DNA of 64,000 nucleotides, taken from positions 1 to 64,000 of the forward strand of contig JAURVB010002634.1 of the NCBI GenBank assembly GCA_033002965.1. The letters run 5' to 3'. Position numbers and translations under genes: made by a program. The stretch is from Piper betle (Eukaryota > Streptophyta > Magnoliopsida > Piperales > Piperaceae). Under the pieces are notes generated by a model. That model did not search any database, was not told the DNA's origin, and saw nothing but the letters and a program-made list of their open reading frames with translations. Positions 48,301 through 58,587 of this stretch are shown piece by piece. The stretch's first letter is position 1. Each line of letters starts with the position of its first letter.

Positions 48301-49922
48301 TATTTGCATTCATAATATAGTGTAAAAACCAGGATATTGGTCATAAACGTAAATAGTCATATATGGTAATGTAGTTTCTGAAAACTTATTGATTTTTCTT
48401 CTCAATTATATAATTAAGTTCAAGGATATAGGTAGTGGACAAGGCAAAGATGGTTGACAAGTAGGAAGACCACTGAATTTGTATATTGATTGGATCATAC
48501 AGTGATGTTGGCCCTTGCCAGAATGAGCATGCAAACGTAAAATCATTACCATCTCTTGCCTAAGAAATTGAGCACTATCCTAAGTCTGGCCCTCATTAAA
48601 TATGTGCAGGCATCTATTTAAAAGAACATTCTGGTTTTGCATGCAAAAAAACTGGCAGACTTTCCACGCAATGAGAAAATTATGGGGGAAAAAAACAAAA
48701 TAAATATAAAAATTCTGCAATGAGCTAGTAGACATATAGCACATGGTTTTCAAGAAATACAGTCCCTTCAACCATCATTAAAAAACCTTCTATCCTCAAT
48801 AAAATCCTAAAATTTATTCGCATCTTCACAGCGGAATAAGGCACAAAGTACCTTCACTGAAATGAGTGAACCAGTTAGTCCTTTTGCTACATCATGAATG
48901 CCTTTGTGAGGCTCTGCACGACAAAGTATCATCGAGAAGTTATAGGAATGAAGCAAATCCGGTGCCAAATGATGGCACAAAATATCAGTCTCGTCTAAAT
49001 TACAGATGATTATAGCAAATACGAGATTTCTACCACGCAAAGTGTACGTGAGAGGTTTACGATGGACATAAAGGGTAACAATAGTATAATACCTTTACAA
49101 TAATGTGTCGGAGCCAGCTGAGGGTAGGGAAGAAATCCAATTATGGAATAGAACCGTACAAGCAGGCCTCCAGCATTGCAACCCTCAACTCGTCCCTCAT
49201 GGATGAGCCCACTCTCTTTGTATGCCCTTGCTGTCTCCCAATCAGCAGACCTCTACTTCTTTGTAGTAGACAAGTATTAGATTCCGACTTCCATGTGTTA
49301 AAAAAGTTAAGAAAACATTAAATAACCCATCAACCAAACTTCATGGAAACTCCCAAAAACAAAAAAGTACAACAACCAAAAGGACGAGTGGTTACACAAA
49401 CTAGCGATGATTTAAAATAGGACAAACTTCGCAAATAGCTGCCAAAGCACATATCATCTCAAATTAAAGCAAGCATTCAACAAACTAGCACTCATTAAGC
49501 AGCATGCCATTGACTGCGCATATAGATACTAATATGCACAATAAAGCTCTACTCTTTCTACTACAACTAACTTCCATTGGAAAAAAAACAACATGAAAAA
49601 TGATTCGCAAATCATAATAATCGATAACCAAACAAAATAAGTATCCAAGAAGCGCATCATCCACAATGTAGAACCAATGTAGACCATACCCGACGACTCG
49701 GCTGCGCAGGTTCCCCACCTCCTCCTCCTCCTCCATCCCTTGGACCCCAGCGCCGCCGGCGACGGCGCGTCTAGGCAAAACCGTCGCCGCCGGCAAGCTC
49801 CTCCTCGAGGCGGCCCTGGGCAAGACCAATCTCGGGACAAAAGCGTACTTCGCCGGAGAGGGCACGGCGCCGTCGGCGGCAATGCGGGCGGGGAAGAGGG
49901 AGAGCGCGGCCGTGGATGCCAT
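45334..49922 (-). CDS. Plastid S1-domain RNA-binding protein (SRRP1-like), ten exons
   Basis: Minus-strand exons: 49922-49690, 49250-49093, 48913-48852, 47934-47775, 47678-47558, 46992-46911, 46835-46741, 46423-46345, 46258-46208 and 45417-45334. All are GT..AG and the frames join without a stop, giving about 374 aa. The N terminus MASTAALSLFPARI is followed by Ala/Arg/Ser/Pro-rich sequence with no acidic residues for most of its length, a chloroplast transit peptide. A first S1-like domain follows (GLIHEGRVEGCNAGGLLVRF to RLIVSEKLA) and a second, more canonical one (FEGRVGFVEDYGAFVHLRF, LTGLVHVSEVSWD, EKHRITLSIKQLEED). The C-terminal domain includes KRVVSQDLELWLSN, LLARAGRQVQEVHLT and QRVLGRVP. 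The layout and length match the plant family of Arabidopsis SRRP1, which binds RNA in chloroplasts. The exon 1 donor could instead lie at the earlier GAG|GTGGGG with exon 2 starting at 49252. An upstream ATG at 49934 would add four residues. Confidence 0.87.
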
Positions 49923-49934
49923 GGCGGCTATCAT

Positions 49935-51591
49935 GGGGCGGTGGGGGTGGAGACTGGAGAGTGAGGTCGAGGGGGCCGGGCAAGGATGAGGGCGGGTAGA
50001 AGAGGATTCGCGATTTTGAACGGACCAAGTGTCGAACCCGCCTCCACACAATGGCTTGCTAACAAGTAAGGCCCCTACTCATTCCAAATCAAAACTAGTA
50101 ATAATCTTTACAAGTTACACTAATAATCAATTTAATCATTTTTAATATCAATTTATTATTTATAGGTAATTAAATTATACACCTATGATGTTTTGAAAGC
50201 ATGTAAACTATAAAAATTAATAAATATAAATTAATTGATTCACGTAAAAAATAAATGGGAAGAAATATAAAAATTTAAAATATTTATGTAAAAAAATGCA
50301 GTAAGCTTAACATGAAAATCATTAATCAAAAAGTTCCCAAAGTAAGAAATTAGATATTATATTTTATTTACTAATATCTACTAGATAATTATTTGCTCCA
50401 TTCAATCCAATTATTTGTACAATATTTTTTCAAATATTTTTTATCTCGAAATTCATATAGTTCAAATAATAACTTACCCATATAAAACTCTTGGCATAAT
50501 CTATGGCCAATTGAAAATTCATCATCCTTAGGCGCATATCATCTTTTTATATCTATAACTTTATTTAAAAAATAAATTAAAAAATTATTTTTGGAAAAAT
50601 AAGCAACATATCCCAATTTAAAGCCAAATTTTGTATTCTATATAATAATTTTAACTAGAAAAAAATCATTAATAAATAAATATAAAAAATATCATAAAGT
50701 GCCCAATTAAATGTTATAAAGTGTCATAAAATATCATAATATAAATAACGTTCTTTTTCATTCAAACATATTTGTTTGTCTTCAAATTATACGAAAAAAA
50801 CATAAAATTTGAAGGTCACAACTTTTATTGTATTTGGATATCTTAAAATTTAATTAACTTTTTTTAAATTTTAATCAAAATAAATCCACGTAAAAAATTT
50901 TATAAAGTATCACTTTCTCGTAAAATATTAAAAAAATGGGAAAATTTTAAAATTCATGTGAACATGCACATAAAAAAAATATTTTCTTCTTATGTAAGAA
51001 CTTTTTTAAAAAATTTTATATTTTTTCAACTCATTGCATTTCTATTTTGTATAATTTTTTTTCATTTATAATATTTTTACGCCAACCAAAATGACCCTCA
51101 ATGAAAATATACAATGCATCACAAAGAATTAAGAATGATGCAAACAAATGTAATCATGAACCTGATATCATCGATAGTTATTACAATTAAATATATTCTC
51201 TCCAAATTATCATGAATTCGCACTCAATACTTGTCAGAGAATATCTTCTCGTAAGACCCCTAGCTTCAAACTTAAACTTACACACTGCATAACTAGGTCA
51301 ATCCTTCGAGGGTATAAAAATAATTAAGCGGTAGCGTAACTTTGCATTATCCACCCTGATCGAAATGCAGGATAAAATTTTCATGACACTACATTGAGCA
51401 CTCTAATGAACAGTAAAGCCTATTGCGGGTAGACCTACACCGCCAAGCCTGTACCATGGAGTTCGATTGAACCTGAAAACGGAAAAGGCAATTAGTTCCA
51501 ATTTCAATCATCCAATTAAACTGCCTGCAATCATGTTCACAACATAAATATCTCGGAGAATAAACTGTGATATTGATCAAAGTTTACACCT
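49935..51591. other. AT-rich intergenic DNA upstream of the S1-domain gene
   Basis: The first 110 bp are GC-rich (leader of the S1-domain gene). From about 50090 to 51110 the DNA is extremely AT-rich with no gene seen. The part next to 51591 probably contains the TFIIE beta 3' UTR. Confidence 0.5.
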
Positions 51592-53337
51592 TCAAGCATC
51601 AGGTATATCCAAGTTGTTGAAAAGTTCTGGCAGATGGGCATTGGTTAGTTTCGTTCTCTTGCTAATTTCTCTCTTCTTCTTCTGCTTAGGCTTTGATGGA
51701 ACAATTCCATGCACCTGTGCCATTGCTTTCCTCTTAGCAGAATTGGTGGCTGGCTTCATCCCGTTCTTCTGCAGCTCTTTCTCGATATCAGCCATGTCTC
51801 GCGGCAACTCAATGTTTCGAAAGAGCAACTTGAGATCGTCGTCCACTTTTATATTAGCTTTGGGATCATTTGGATATGCTATGTCTTCTTGTGAATCTAA
51901 GTTTGAAAGCAACCATATATGCCTGGAAGCCTTCAAAGACTGTATATACACACATGCTATATAAGCAACAAATGGATACACAGCTGAGGGTACAAAATGT
52001 GTCAAACTTACAGTTTGATGTGCGTTTAATATTTTAAACTACTCCATCAATTTTCTCTTAATAATGAACCTGTCGAATTCGTTCCATGAAGAATTTACAG
52101 CCACCATTCGCATATAAAAAATTCTTAATATATATAATAAGGAATAAGTGATGTGAAATACTTATTAGTAGATAATGGCTTCTCACCTGTAAGTCCTCCA
52201 TTACTGATGGATATGCATCCTTGAGATCAATTACAGCTATACCTTCAGAATGCTTCTGAATCAAACTCAGCAATTGATCCTTGTTCTTCAAAAGCGTGCT
52301 TTGACTGTTAAAAGTCAATATGCCACACACATGAGCATAATTGGTATTCCTTTTTCAACCATTATAATTATCAGAAGGTTCAGTTACTAGACTGCTAATT
52401 CCCCATGATTCCAAAGCTTTCCAGAACAATTGCATCACCTTGTAAGAAAAGCGGTAACCATCGTAAGTTACTTTGAGATTTTTCGTCAAGCTCTCAAAAA
52501 CCTCCTTGTTAGCCTTGACGTCAACATAACACCTTGCATTAATTTCATCAGGAGTCAATGCTTCTCTTGTCTGCCATGCAAAATACACAAAACATAATTC
52601 TTTCAGCCCAAGCTGCACAAGATGTAAAACTCATACAATGTGGATTAAAATGGAAATTGAATAAATAACTAAACAAAACTCTTACAACGTGTATTAAAAT
52701 GGAAATTGAATAAATAACAAAACAGAGCTAGCTCAACTACTTGATCTGAATAAGAAATGCAATCAAACACAAATTAGACAAAACAGAATTGTTTCAGCCC
52801 AAGCTGTTCAAGATATAAAACTCATACAATTTGGATTAAAACGAAAATTGAATAAATAACTAAACAGAGCTAGCACAACTACTTGATCTGGATGTGAAAA
52901 GCAATCAAACACAAATTAGGACAAAACAGAATTCTTTCAGCCCAAGCTGCACACGATACAAACCCATATAACGTGGATTAAAATGAAAAAACAACTAAAC
53001 AGAGCTGGCTCAACTACTTGATCTGGATACGATATGCAATCAAACACAAATTAGCACAAAAGCTTACATCAAAAAGTAAGTCAAGAACGCGCTTAAGCTG
53101 AGCACCAACTGGGGATTTCCTGATGGAATTAATGTGCTGAAGTCTTTCGGTGTCGTTGGAGAATTTCACTGGGGCAGAAGGTGGTTTAGCAGGATGGGAG
53201 GAGGAGTGCCCCGCACTCTTTTGAGCATGGTGACTTGGCTTAGAGGGGGTTGCTCGCTTAGCAATGCTGGTTAAGGTGGACTGGCATTTTTCCTGTTGCT
53301 GTTTGAACCTGTTTAGGCTTTCCTGCAGGGATGACAT
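51592..53337 (-). CDS. TFIIE beta subunit, four exons, with a one-base frameshift
   Basis: Minus-strand exons: 53337-53068, 52570-52439, 52304-52187 and 51939-51592. The protein would be about 288 aa, the usual plant length. It starts MSSLQESLNRFKQQQEKCQS, then a Ser/Pro/His-rich linker. Tandem winged-helix regions follow (KRVLDLLFD | TREALTPDEINARCYVD; then EGIAVIDLKDAYPSVMEDLQ; then HIWLLSNLDSQEDIAYPNDP), and a Lys-rich tail (KPKQKKKREISKRTKLTNAH). TFIIE beta pairs with TFIIE alpha to recruit and regulate TFIIH at Pol II promoters. Oddity: exon 3 is 118 nt; all its conserved residues after the first four codons need one T fewer in the TTTT run near 52291-52294. The frame is broken unless this is an assembly error. 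All other splice sites and exons look intact. Confidence 0.85.
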
Positions 53338-53977
53338 CTTGGCAGGCTTACCCTCCAAAATTCTTTTCGTGATTGATTCTAAAGAACACCTATAAAAACA
53401 GAATCGACATAAACAACAAATCGAGATAAAACTGCGACTTCTCGATGTCGGCGGGTAGACGACACGAAGTTCACAAGCAATGCGATGTCGGCGATGATAT
53501 GTCTCCGGTTAGTCGGCGGCGACGATCGACCGCCGCCGCCGCCGCCGCCGCCGCCGACGATATAGGAAACGAACGGAGGAAGGGGAAAGGTGGTCAAAAA
53601 AGCTTGCCTGCCGTGAAAGTGATTTTGTTGGCCAGGAAGGAGGAATTCGCCGGAGAAGTCGGAGGATAGAATCGGAAAGGTAGCGCCTTTTTCGTTCGTT
53701 GTCTGGCGATGGGGAAGGAAGATGATCGGGTGAGAGGAAGGAGGATCGACCGCCGATTGGGGTTTGGCGGCGTAGAGAAGACGACGAGATCAATTTTAGA
53801 GGGAGAGATGTTAATTAATTAATTAATCCTAGCATTTATTTATTTTTTGGGGGTTAGAAATCTCATTTTCATTTCCTAAGCGAACATAGATTTTAAATTT
53901 ATATTAACTTAATTGTATTCACATCATTTTTATAAAAAAATAAAAAATAAAAAATAAAAAACAAATTTATATTATAC
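53338..53977. other. Leader/promoter region of TFIIE beta
   Basis: GC-rich to about 53790, with a CCG run at 53530-53556, then AT-rich up to the retrotransposon insertion at 53978. It should hold the TFIIE beta leader and core promoter on the minus strand; plus-strand open frames here are chance. Confidence 0.5.
53530..53556. repeat. (CCG)9 microsatellite
   Basis: Nine uninterrupted CCG units in the presumed TFIIE beta leader, a common place for such repeats in plants. Confidence 0.9.
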
Positions 53978-54171
53978 TGTTTCGCACGTATTTATCCGGC
54001 CACGTGTATTATTTCTGAAGAATTGGTCCATGCTATTATAAAACTGCCAGAGGAGATTACAAGAGAAAAGTCTCCGTCATTCAAAACTGAAGGAGAGAAT
54101 TTGGGTGGAAAATCCTGACAGTTTAGGATCCCACGCCCGTAATCTCGAAACAGAAGAAGCGTGAAAAACTC

Positions 54172-54178
54172 TATAAAA
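54172..54178 (+). promoter_or_regulatory. LTR TATA box (5' copy)
   Basis: TATAAAA in the context ACTCTATAAAAGACAAAACC, about 195 bp into the LTR. The same box occurs at 59654-59660 in the 3' LTR. Confidence 0.6.
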
Positions 54179-54737
54179 GACAAAACCCGACGTATTGGGA
54201 AAGGGGGCTCGTACGTTGAAAAGAAGAGAAATAGAAGAAAGAACAGGGGAAGAGCCCCTCGCCAGAGATTTATCTCCGGCGACCCCTGGCCAACCACACG
54301 GCCATCTTTTCTGTGAAGAATTTCACCCATTTGTAGTTGAAGCCTGTCATTGATCTGTTTTGAGCCACCAAGAAGAAGACGCCAGAACCTTGCTGCTTTG
54401 GAGTTTGCCGGATCAACAACCATCAGCCAAGCCGTCGACTCGAAGGGGTTCCTGAAGCGCTGCCGCTGTGCTGACTAGGAGTCCCACTATCAGGTTCCCG
54501 CCGCCGTTGTGAAGCTGATTGTTTTTCAGAGGGTTGCTGCCGTCCGTCCAAGGAAGAAGCCGCTACCCCTTGCATTGCTGATTACCATGGAACGTAGCCT
54601 GTTGCCATAAAAGATTACTGCTTTGCTACCCCGCTTGTTGCCGAAGAGGAAGCCGCCCATCACTGCACTACCGCCGTCCATCGGAGAAGACCACCGTCGC
54701 CAGAATTTTGCCACGAAGTAACCCATCTCAGCAGTCC

Positions 54738-55139
54738 GAAAACAGAGCGGTAACAGCAGCAAAAGCCAGACTTCACCACCGTTTTCCGTCCACGTCCGGT
54801 AGTTACCAGCCCCAAAGTGGAGTGAAATGTGAAGACGGAGGAGTGGTCTCGAAACCCAAAGTGAGATTTCCCGGTGTTCGCCATTGCAGTCGCCGGAGAA
54901 AAGCCACGAAGAGACCCATCCGACCAGAGGAAAAGATAGAAAACAGAGCGGTAACAGCAGCAAAAGCCAGATTTCGCAGCCGTTTTCCGACCACCTCCGG
55001 CCGTTCCCAGCGCCGCCGTGGAGTGAAATGTGAAGACAGAGGAGTGGTCTCGAAACCCAAAGTGAGCTTCGCCGGTGTTCGCCATTGCAGTCGCCGGAGA
55101 AAAGCCACGAAGAGACCCATCCGACCAAAGGAAAAAGCA
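54738..55139. repeat. 201-bp tandem repeat in the 5' LTR
   Basis: GAAAACAGAGCGG recurs at 54738, 54939 and 55140, exactly 201 bp apart. The two full units share long blocks such as GGAGTGAAATGTGAAGAC and GTGTTCGCCATTGCAGTCGC. A partial unit precedes the first (from about 54700). Confidence 0.9.
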
Positions 55140-56248
55140 GAAAACAGAGCGGAAAAACAGTCGCGGAGAGCTGATTTCGCGGCCGTTTCTCGATCGCCGC
55201 CGGTCGTTTCCAGACCTTCTGTTGATATCAAGTGAAGATGGAGAAGTGATCTACAAGAACATGCCGAGAGCCGCCGGAGTTCGTCGCTGAGGTCGCCGGA
55301 AAAAAATTGAGAAGTGACCGATCGGAGCAGCGTAGCACAAAAGTGCAGAAAAGTGTCCAACTTTCCGGCATCCGACCGACCGACCGGAGCCGCCGCTGAC
55401 TGTCGGACCACCGCAAAGACCTTCACCATTCTGAGATCTACAGTTCTGGGTGAACTCCACCACCATCAGACGCCGGAAAAGCCGCCGCCGGAGCCCCCAA
55501 AATCGCCGCCGCGTCACGCCGTAGCCGGGTCTGTCGTGCCCGTTTACCTCTGACCGAATCCGCTTTCCTGTCAGGTCCGTGATCAGATCCATCTGCCCCA
55601 CGAATTGCTAGACCCGCGAACAGACCCGGAACCGTGATCGTGTCCGAGACCCGCCCTGTGACCCGGATTTGAGTTGGCCCACCGTGCACCACAAGCAAAC
55701 TGGTGTACGCATAAAGGAAAGAAAGCCTGCGCACGCCATCCGGTCCGGTCCAGCATTTATTTGGTTTAAACCAACCCGGAACGGCCCGGTTCAGTGTATT
55801 ATTGTTCCAGAAATAATTTGAAGGCATTATAGATCTTGGATTGAGCCTAAACTTACTACCCCACCGTTTTTGGACGCTCTGGACACATTGGTGGGGTCAT
55901 TTTAAGGATTTAAAGAGCAGAAAGGGATAAATATTGGCATTGGAGTCAAAGATCTTAGGCGAATTGATTTACCGGTGGCAAAAATTCACTGTTTTGTGTA
56001 ACTTGTAAAAATCAATGGAGAAATAGTGGATTGTGAGTACTAATCTCACCGTGGACTGACTTAGGGATTCAAGTTGAACCCTAAGGAACCACGTAAAAAA
56101 TTCCTTGTGTGTCATTTTACTGTTTCTATTTTCATCGCATTATCTCTTTGCGCGGCAAGGGCGCCTCGGTCCCACCGAACCTTTAAACCCGAATCACACC
56201 CCAGAACCGATTCGAGGGGGCGGACGATCCCGTGCCCGAACATATTTT

Positions 56249-56268
56249 TGGCGACTCCACTGGGGACC
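56249..56268 (+). other. Primer binding site, tRNA-Arg-like
   Basis: TGGCGACTCCACTGGGGACC lies six bases after the 5' LTR. It starts with the TGG that pairs with a tRNA CCA end; as far as I recall plant tRNA-Arg sequences, 18-19 bases pair with a tRNA-Arg 3' end (..CCCCAGTGGAGTCGCCA). Confidence 0.75.
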
Positions 56269-56316
56269 AGCTAGAAGGTAGCAGTGTCGTTTGAAGATTT
56301 GTGCGAGTAAGGAGGA

Positions 56317-58587
56317 ATGGCACCAGAGACAAGGAATGCGGCACGACAAAGAAGTAATAATGAGGATAATTCATCCACATCAACTGAAGGTAGGCAACAA
56401 TTTGAATTAAACATGGAAGAAAGTCAGCACATAGCGGGAAATGTGCGCGAAAGAATACAACAGCTCGAAGCAGTGTTGAATGAAGGAGATGAAGGAGGAA
56501 TTACTCCAAGGAGAAGCATGTTGAGGCGAGATGATCAAAGTCCAAGAAGCAATGAAGAGGTAAACCAACCATTAGAAGCCGAACAAGTGCTTTTGACAGC
56601 AACAAATCAGCTAAGTGGAGGACAAGTACTGAATCAAGCAATTGAAGAAAGATTCCGCCAAGGTGAAGAGCGGATGCAACGAATTGAGGATATGATACAA
56701 CAAGTGCTGGCCCAGATGCAACAGGCTAGTGCTGCAAACGGGAGCTCGTCAAGAAGAGAAGACGACCATCCCACGCAATGTCCAACAACGGACCAACCCC
56801 TGGAGGCTAGACAGATGTCTTCAACCTCTGAAAATCCAATTGTATCTACCTCACTCCCAGCTACCTGCACAGCATTGAGGGATCAAGCTAACATCCCTCA
56901 GGAAATCAACAATTTGTTTCTCATTTCAAGTACTGAGTCCACCCACCAAACATCTACAACTTCAACTTCGTTGCCCGAACAGATTTGGATGCAACACTAT
57001 CCCACTATACAACCGAATCGGACTGAATATAGTTTACTCCCTCACTCAACATGGTTTCCACAACCACCGTATTGCCAACCACCATACCCATACCAGTGGT
57101 ATAGCCCTGCACGCTCCCAACAACTATCTTCTATGGTGTTTCCACCATCAATCACCACCACGGTACCCATCCCAACAGTACCGTCAGCAATGCCAATAAG
57201 TCAAATGTCAGTTCCTATTACAGATTTACCAGCAAGTCTGCCACAAGCCCAATTGCCAACCATGTCAGTAGCACCAATGTCAGACCTTTGTTATGAAGAG
57301 TTGAAAGCAGAAATGGATGCACAAGCCGCACTTATCACTGCATTGATTGGAAAGAAAGATAAAGAATCAACTGAAGCGACAAAGCGTCTTCAACCATTAG
57401 CTGATGAAGTCTACACAGAGGTTTTTCCTGAGAAGTACAAGTGCCCAACCTTCACGAAGTTTGATGGAGATGGCAACCCTGAAGATCACATCACAATCTT
57501 CGAGATTGAGTGCGGAACAATCTCGACAAATGAAAAGTTAAAGTTACAACAATTCCCAGCTTCTCTCAATGGTAATGCACTTAGATGGTTCAACAATCGC
57601 CCACCCAGATCAATCAAATCATGGGAGGAACTCATTGAGCAATTCACAATGCATTTTCAGTCAATTGATATCCCAATAAAGATTGAGCATTTAAGGCAAT
57701 GCCAGAGAAAACCAGGTGAAGAATTTGCTACATATGTAAAAAGATTCAGAAGTCTTTCATCCCAAATGAAAGAGACTCCAGAGATCAAGGAGCTTGTAAA
57801 GATTTGCGCGATGAATGCTGGATCAGCAGCTTGGTTCCTGAGTGCTGCACAATGCAATACATTTGAAGAACTCTTTGAAAGGGTGCTAATATATGAGGAA
57901 CTCAACAGAATTTCAGCTTCAACAAAGAATAAAGGAGCATCAAGCAATGCAGTCACCGAGCTTGGTCACATGGATCATGAGTGGCAAGTGAAGACTAAGA
58001 ATGGAAGTGAAAATCCAAGATATACACCTCGAGAGTCTCGACAACAGCGTGAATGGAGGAATATTAAAGACTACACCTTCAACATTGGAGATACTGAAAG
58101 ATGGTTTGACGTGTTGAAGAGCAAAGGAAAGATCACACCATGGACTCCAAAAAATTTGCCAAAGCCAGAAGACGAAAAGAACGAAAATTTTTGTCGATTT
58201 CACCAGAGGTTAGGTCATTCTACAGTGAAATGTCGAGACATGATGGAGAAGATCCAAGAGTTACTTGACAAAGGTGATATAAAGTACAAAACTTCAACTG
58301 CCAATGTGATGACAGTGAGCCACTCATCTTCACTAATCAAGTCTCAAAAGAGAATGGAAAAGCTAGATGAAGGAAGGAAAAATGAGAAAATGGATGCCCT
58401 GATGGTTAAGGTCAAAGACATGGAAATGCCACATGTTTCCACTAAAGAAGTAAAGAAAGGGTTCTCTACATCTCCAATGATGCATGAGTTTGAAGTTCAA
58501 ACTGATCAAAAAGGAAAGGAGCTTGATAAAGAAGAAGATAGAAGATCAGCTTATTGTTCAAACAACTTCGACTCAAGAAGAAGTTAA
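56317..58587 (+). CDS. Gag-like polyprotein of the TR-GAG element (756 aa)
   Basis: It begins at an ATG 49 bp after the primer site. Residues about 1-130 are polar and coiled-coil-like (VRERIQQLEAVL; IEERFRQGEERMQRIEDMIQ). Residues about 215-320 are Pro/Ser/Tyr-rich. A Retrotrans_gag-type domain spans about 375-530 (KFDGDGNPEDHITIFE; LNGNALRWFNNRPP; RKPGEEFATYVKRFRSL). Near residue 626 a variant zinc knuckle CRFHQRLGHSTVKC has the pattern C-x2-H-x4-H-x4-C, like Tat-lineage gags. The protein should form the particle and bind element RNA. The frame is fully open. It ends after running about 100 bp into the overlapping second ORF. Confidence 0.9.
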   Translation: MAPETRNAARQRSNNEDNSSTSTEGRQQFELNMEESQHIAGNVRERIQQLEAVLNEGDEGGITPRRSMLRRDDQSPRSNEEVNQPLEAEQVLLTATNQLSGGQVLNQAIEERFRQGEERMQRIEDMIQQVLAQMQQASAANGSSSRREDDHPTQCPTTDQPLEARQMSSTSENPIVSTSLPATCTALRDQANIPQEINNLFLISSTESTHQTSTTSTSLPEQIWMQHYPTIQPNRTEYSLLPHSTWFPQPPYCQPPYPYQWYSPARSQQLSSMVFPPSITTTVPIPTVPSAMPISQMSVPITDLPASLPQAQLPTMSVAPMSDLCYEELKAEMDAQAALITALIGKKDKESTEATKRLQPLADEVYTEVFPEKYKCPTFTKFDGDGNPEDHITIFEIECGTISTNEKLKLQQFPASLNGNALRWFNNRPPRSIKSWEELIEQFTMHFQSIDIPIKIEHLRQCQRKPGEEFATYVKRFRSLSSQMKETPEIKELVKICAMNAGSAAWFLSAAQCNTFEELFERVLIYEELNRISASTKNKGASSNAVTELGHMDHEWQVKTKNGSENPRYTPRESRQQREWRNIKDYTFNIGDTERWFDVLKSKGKITPWTPKNLPKPEDEKNENFCRFHQRLGHSTVKCRDMMEKIQELLDKGDIKYKTSTANVMTVSHSSSLIKSQKRMEKLDEGRKNEKMDALMVKVKDMEMPHVSTKEVKKGFSTSPMMHEFEVQTDQKGKELDKEEDRRSAYCSNNFDSRRS

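Larger units (their letters stand above)
53978..56242 (+). repeat. 5' LTR of the TR-GAG element
   Basis: 2265 bp, TG..CA ends. TATAAAA at 54172-54178 is the likely promoter. It contains a 201-bp tandem duplication (54738-55139). The last about 100 bp include TCTTTGCGCGGCAAGGGCGC, shared with the solo LTR at 20172-20863. Open frames on both strands of the GC-rich part (54500-55830) reflect composition and repeats rather than genes. Confidence 0.95.

Noticed and set aside
54526..55827. Frames of 116-208 codons in both LTRs of the young element
   Set aside because: Present identically in both LTRs and open on both strands, without known domains; better explained by composition and the 201-bp repeat. 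Kept as a low-level finding only for the periodicity.
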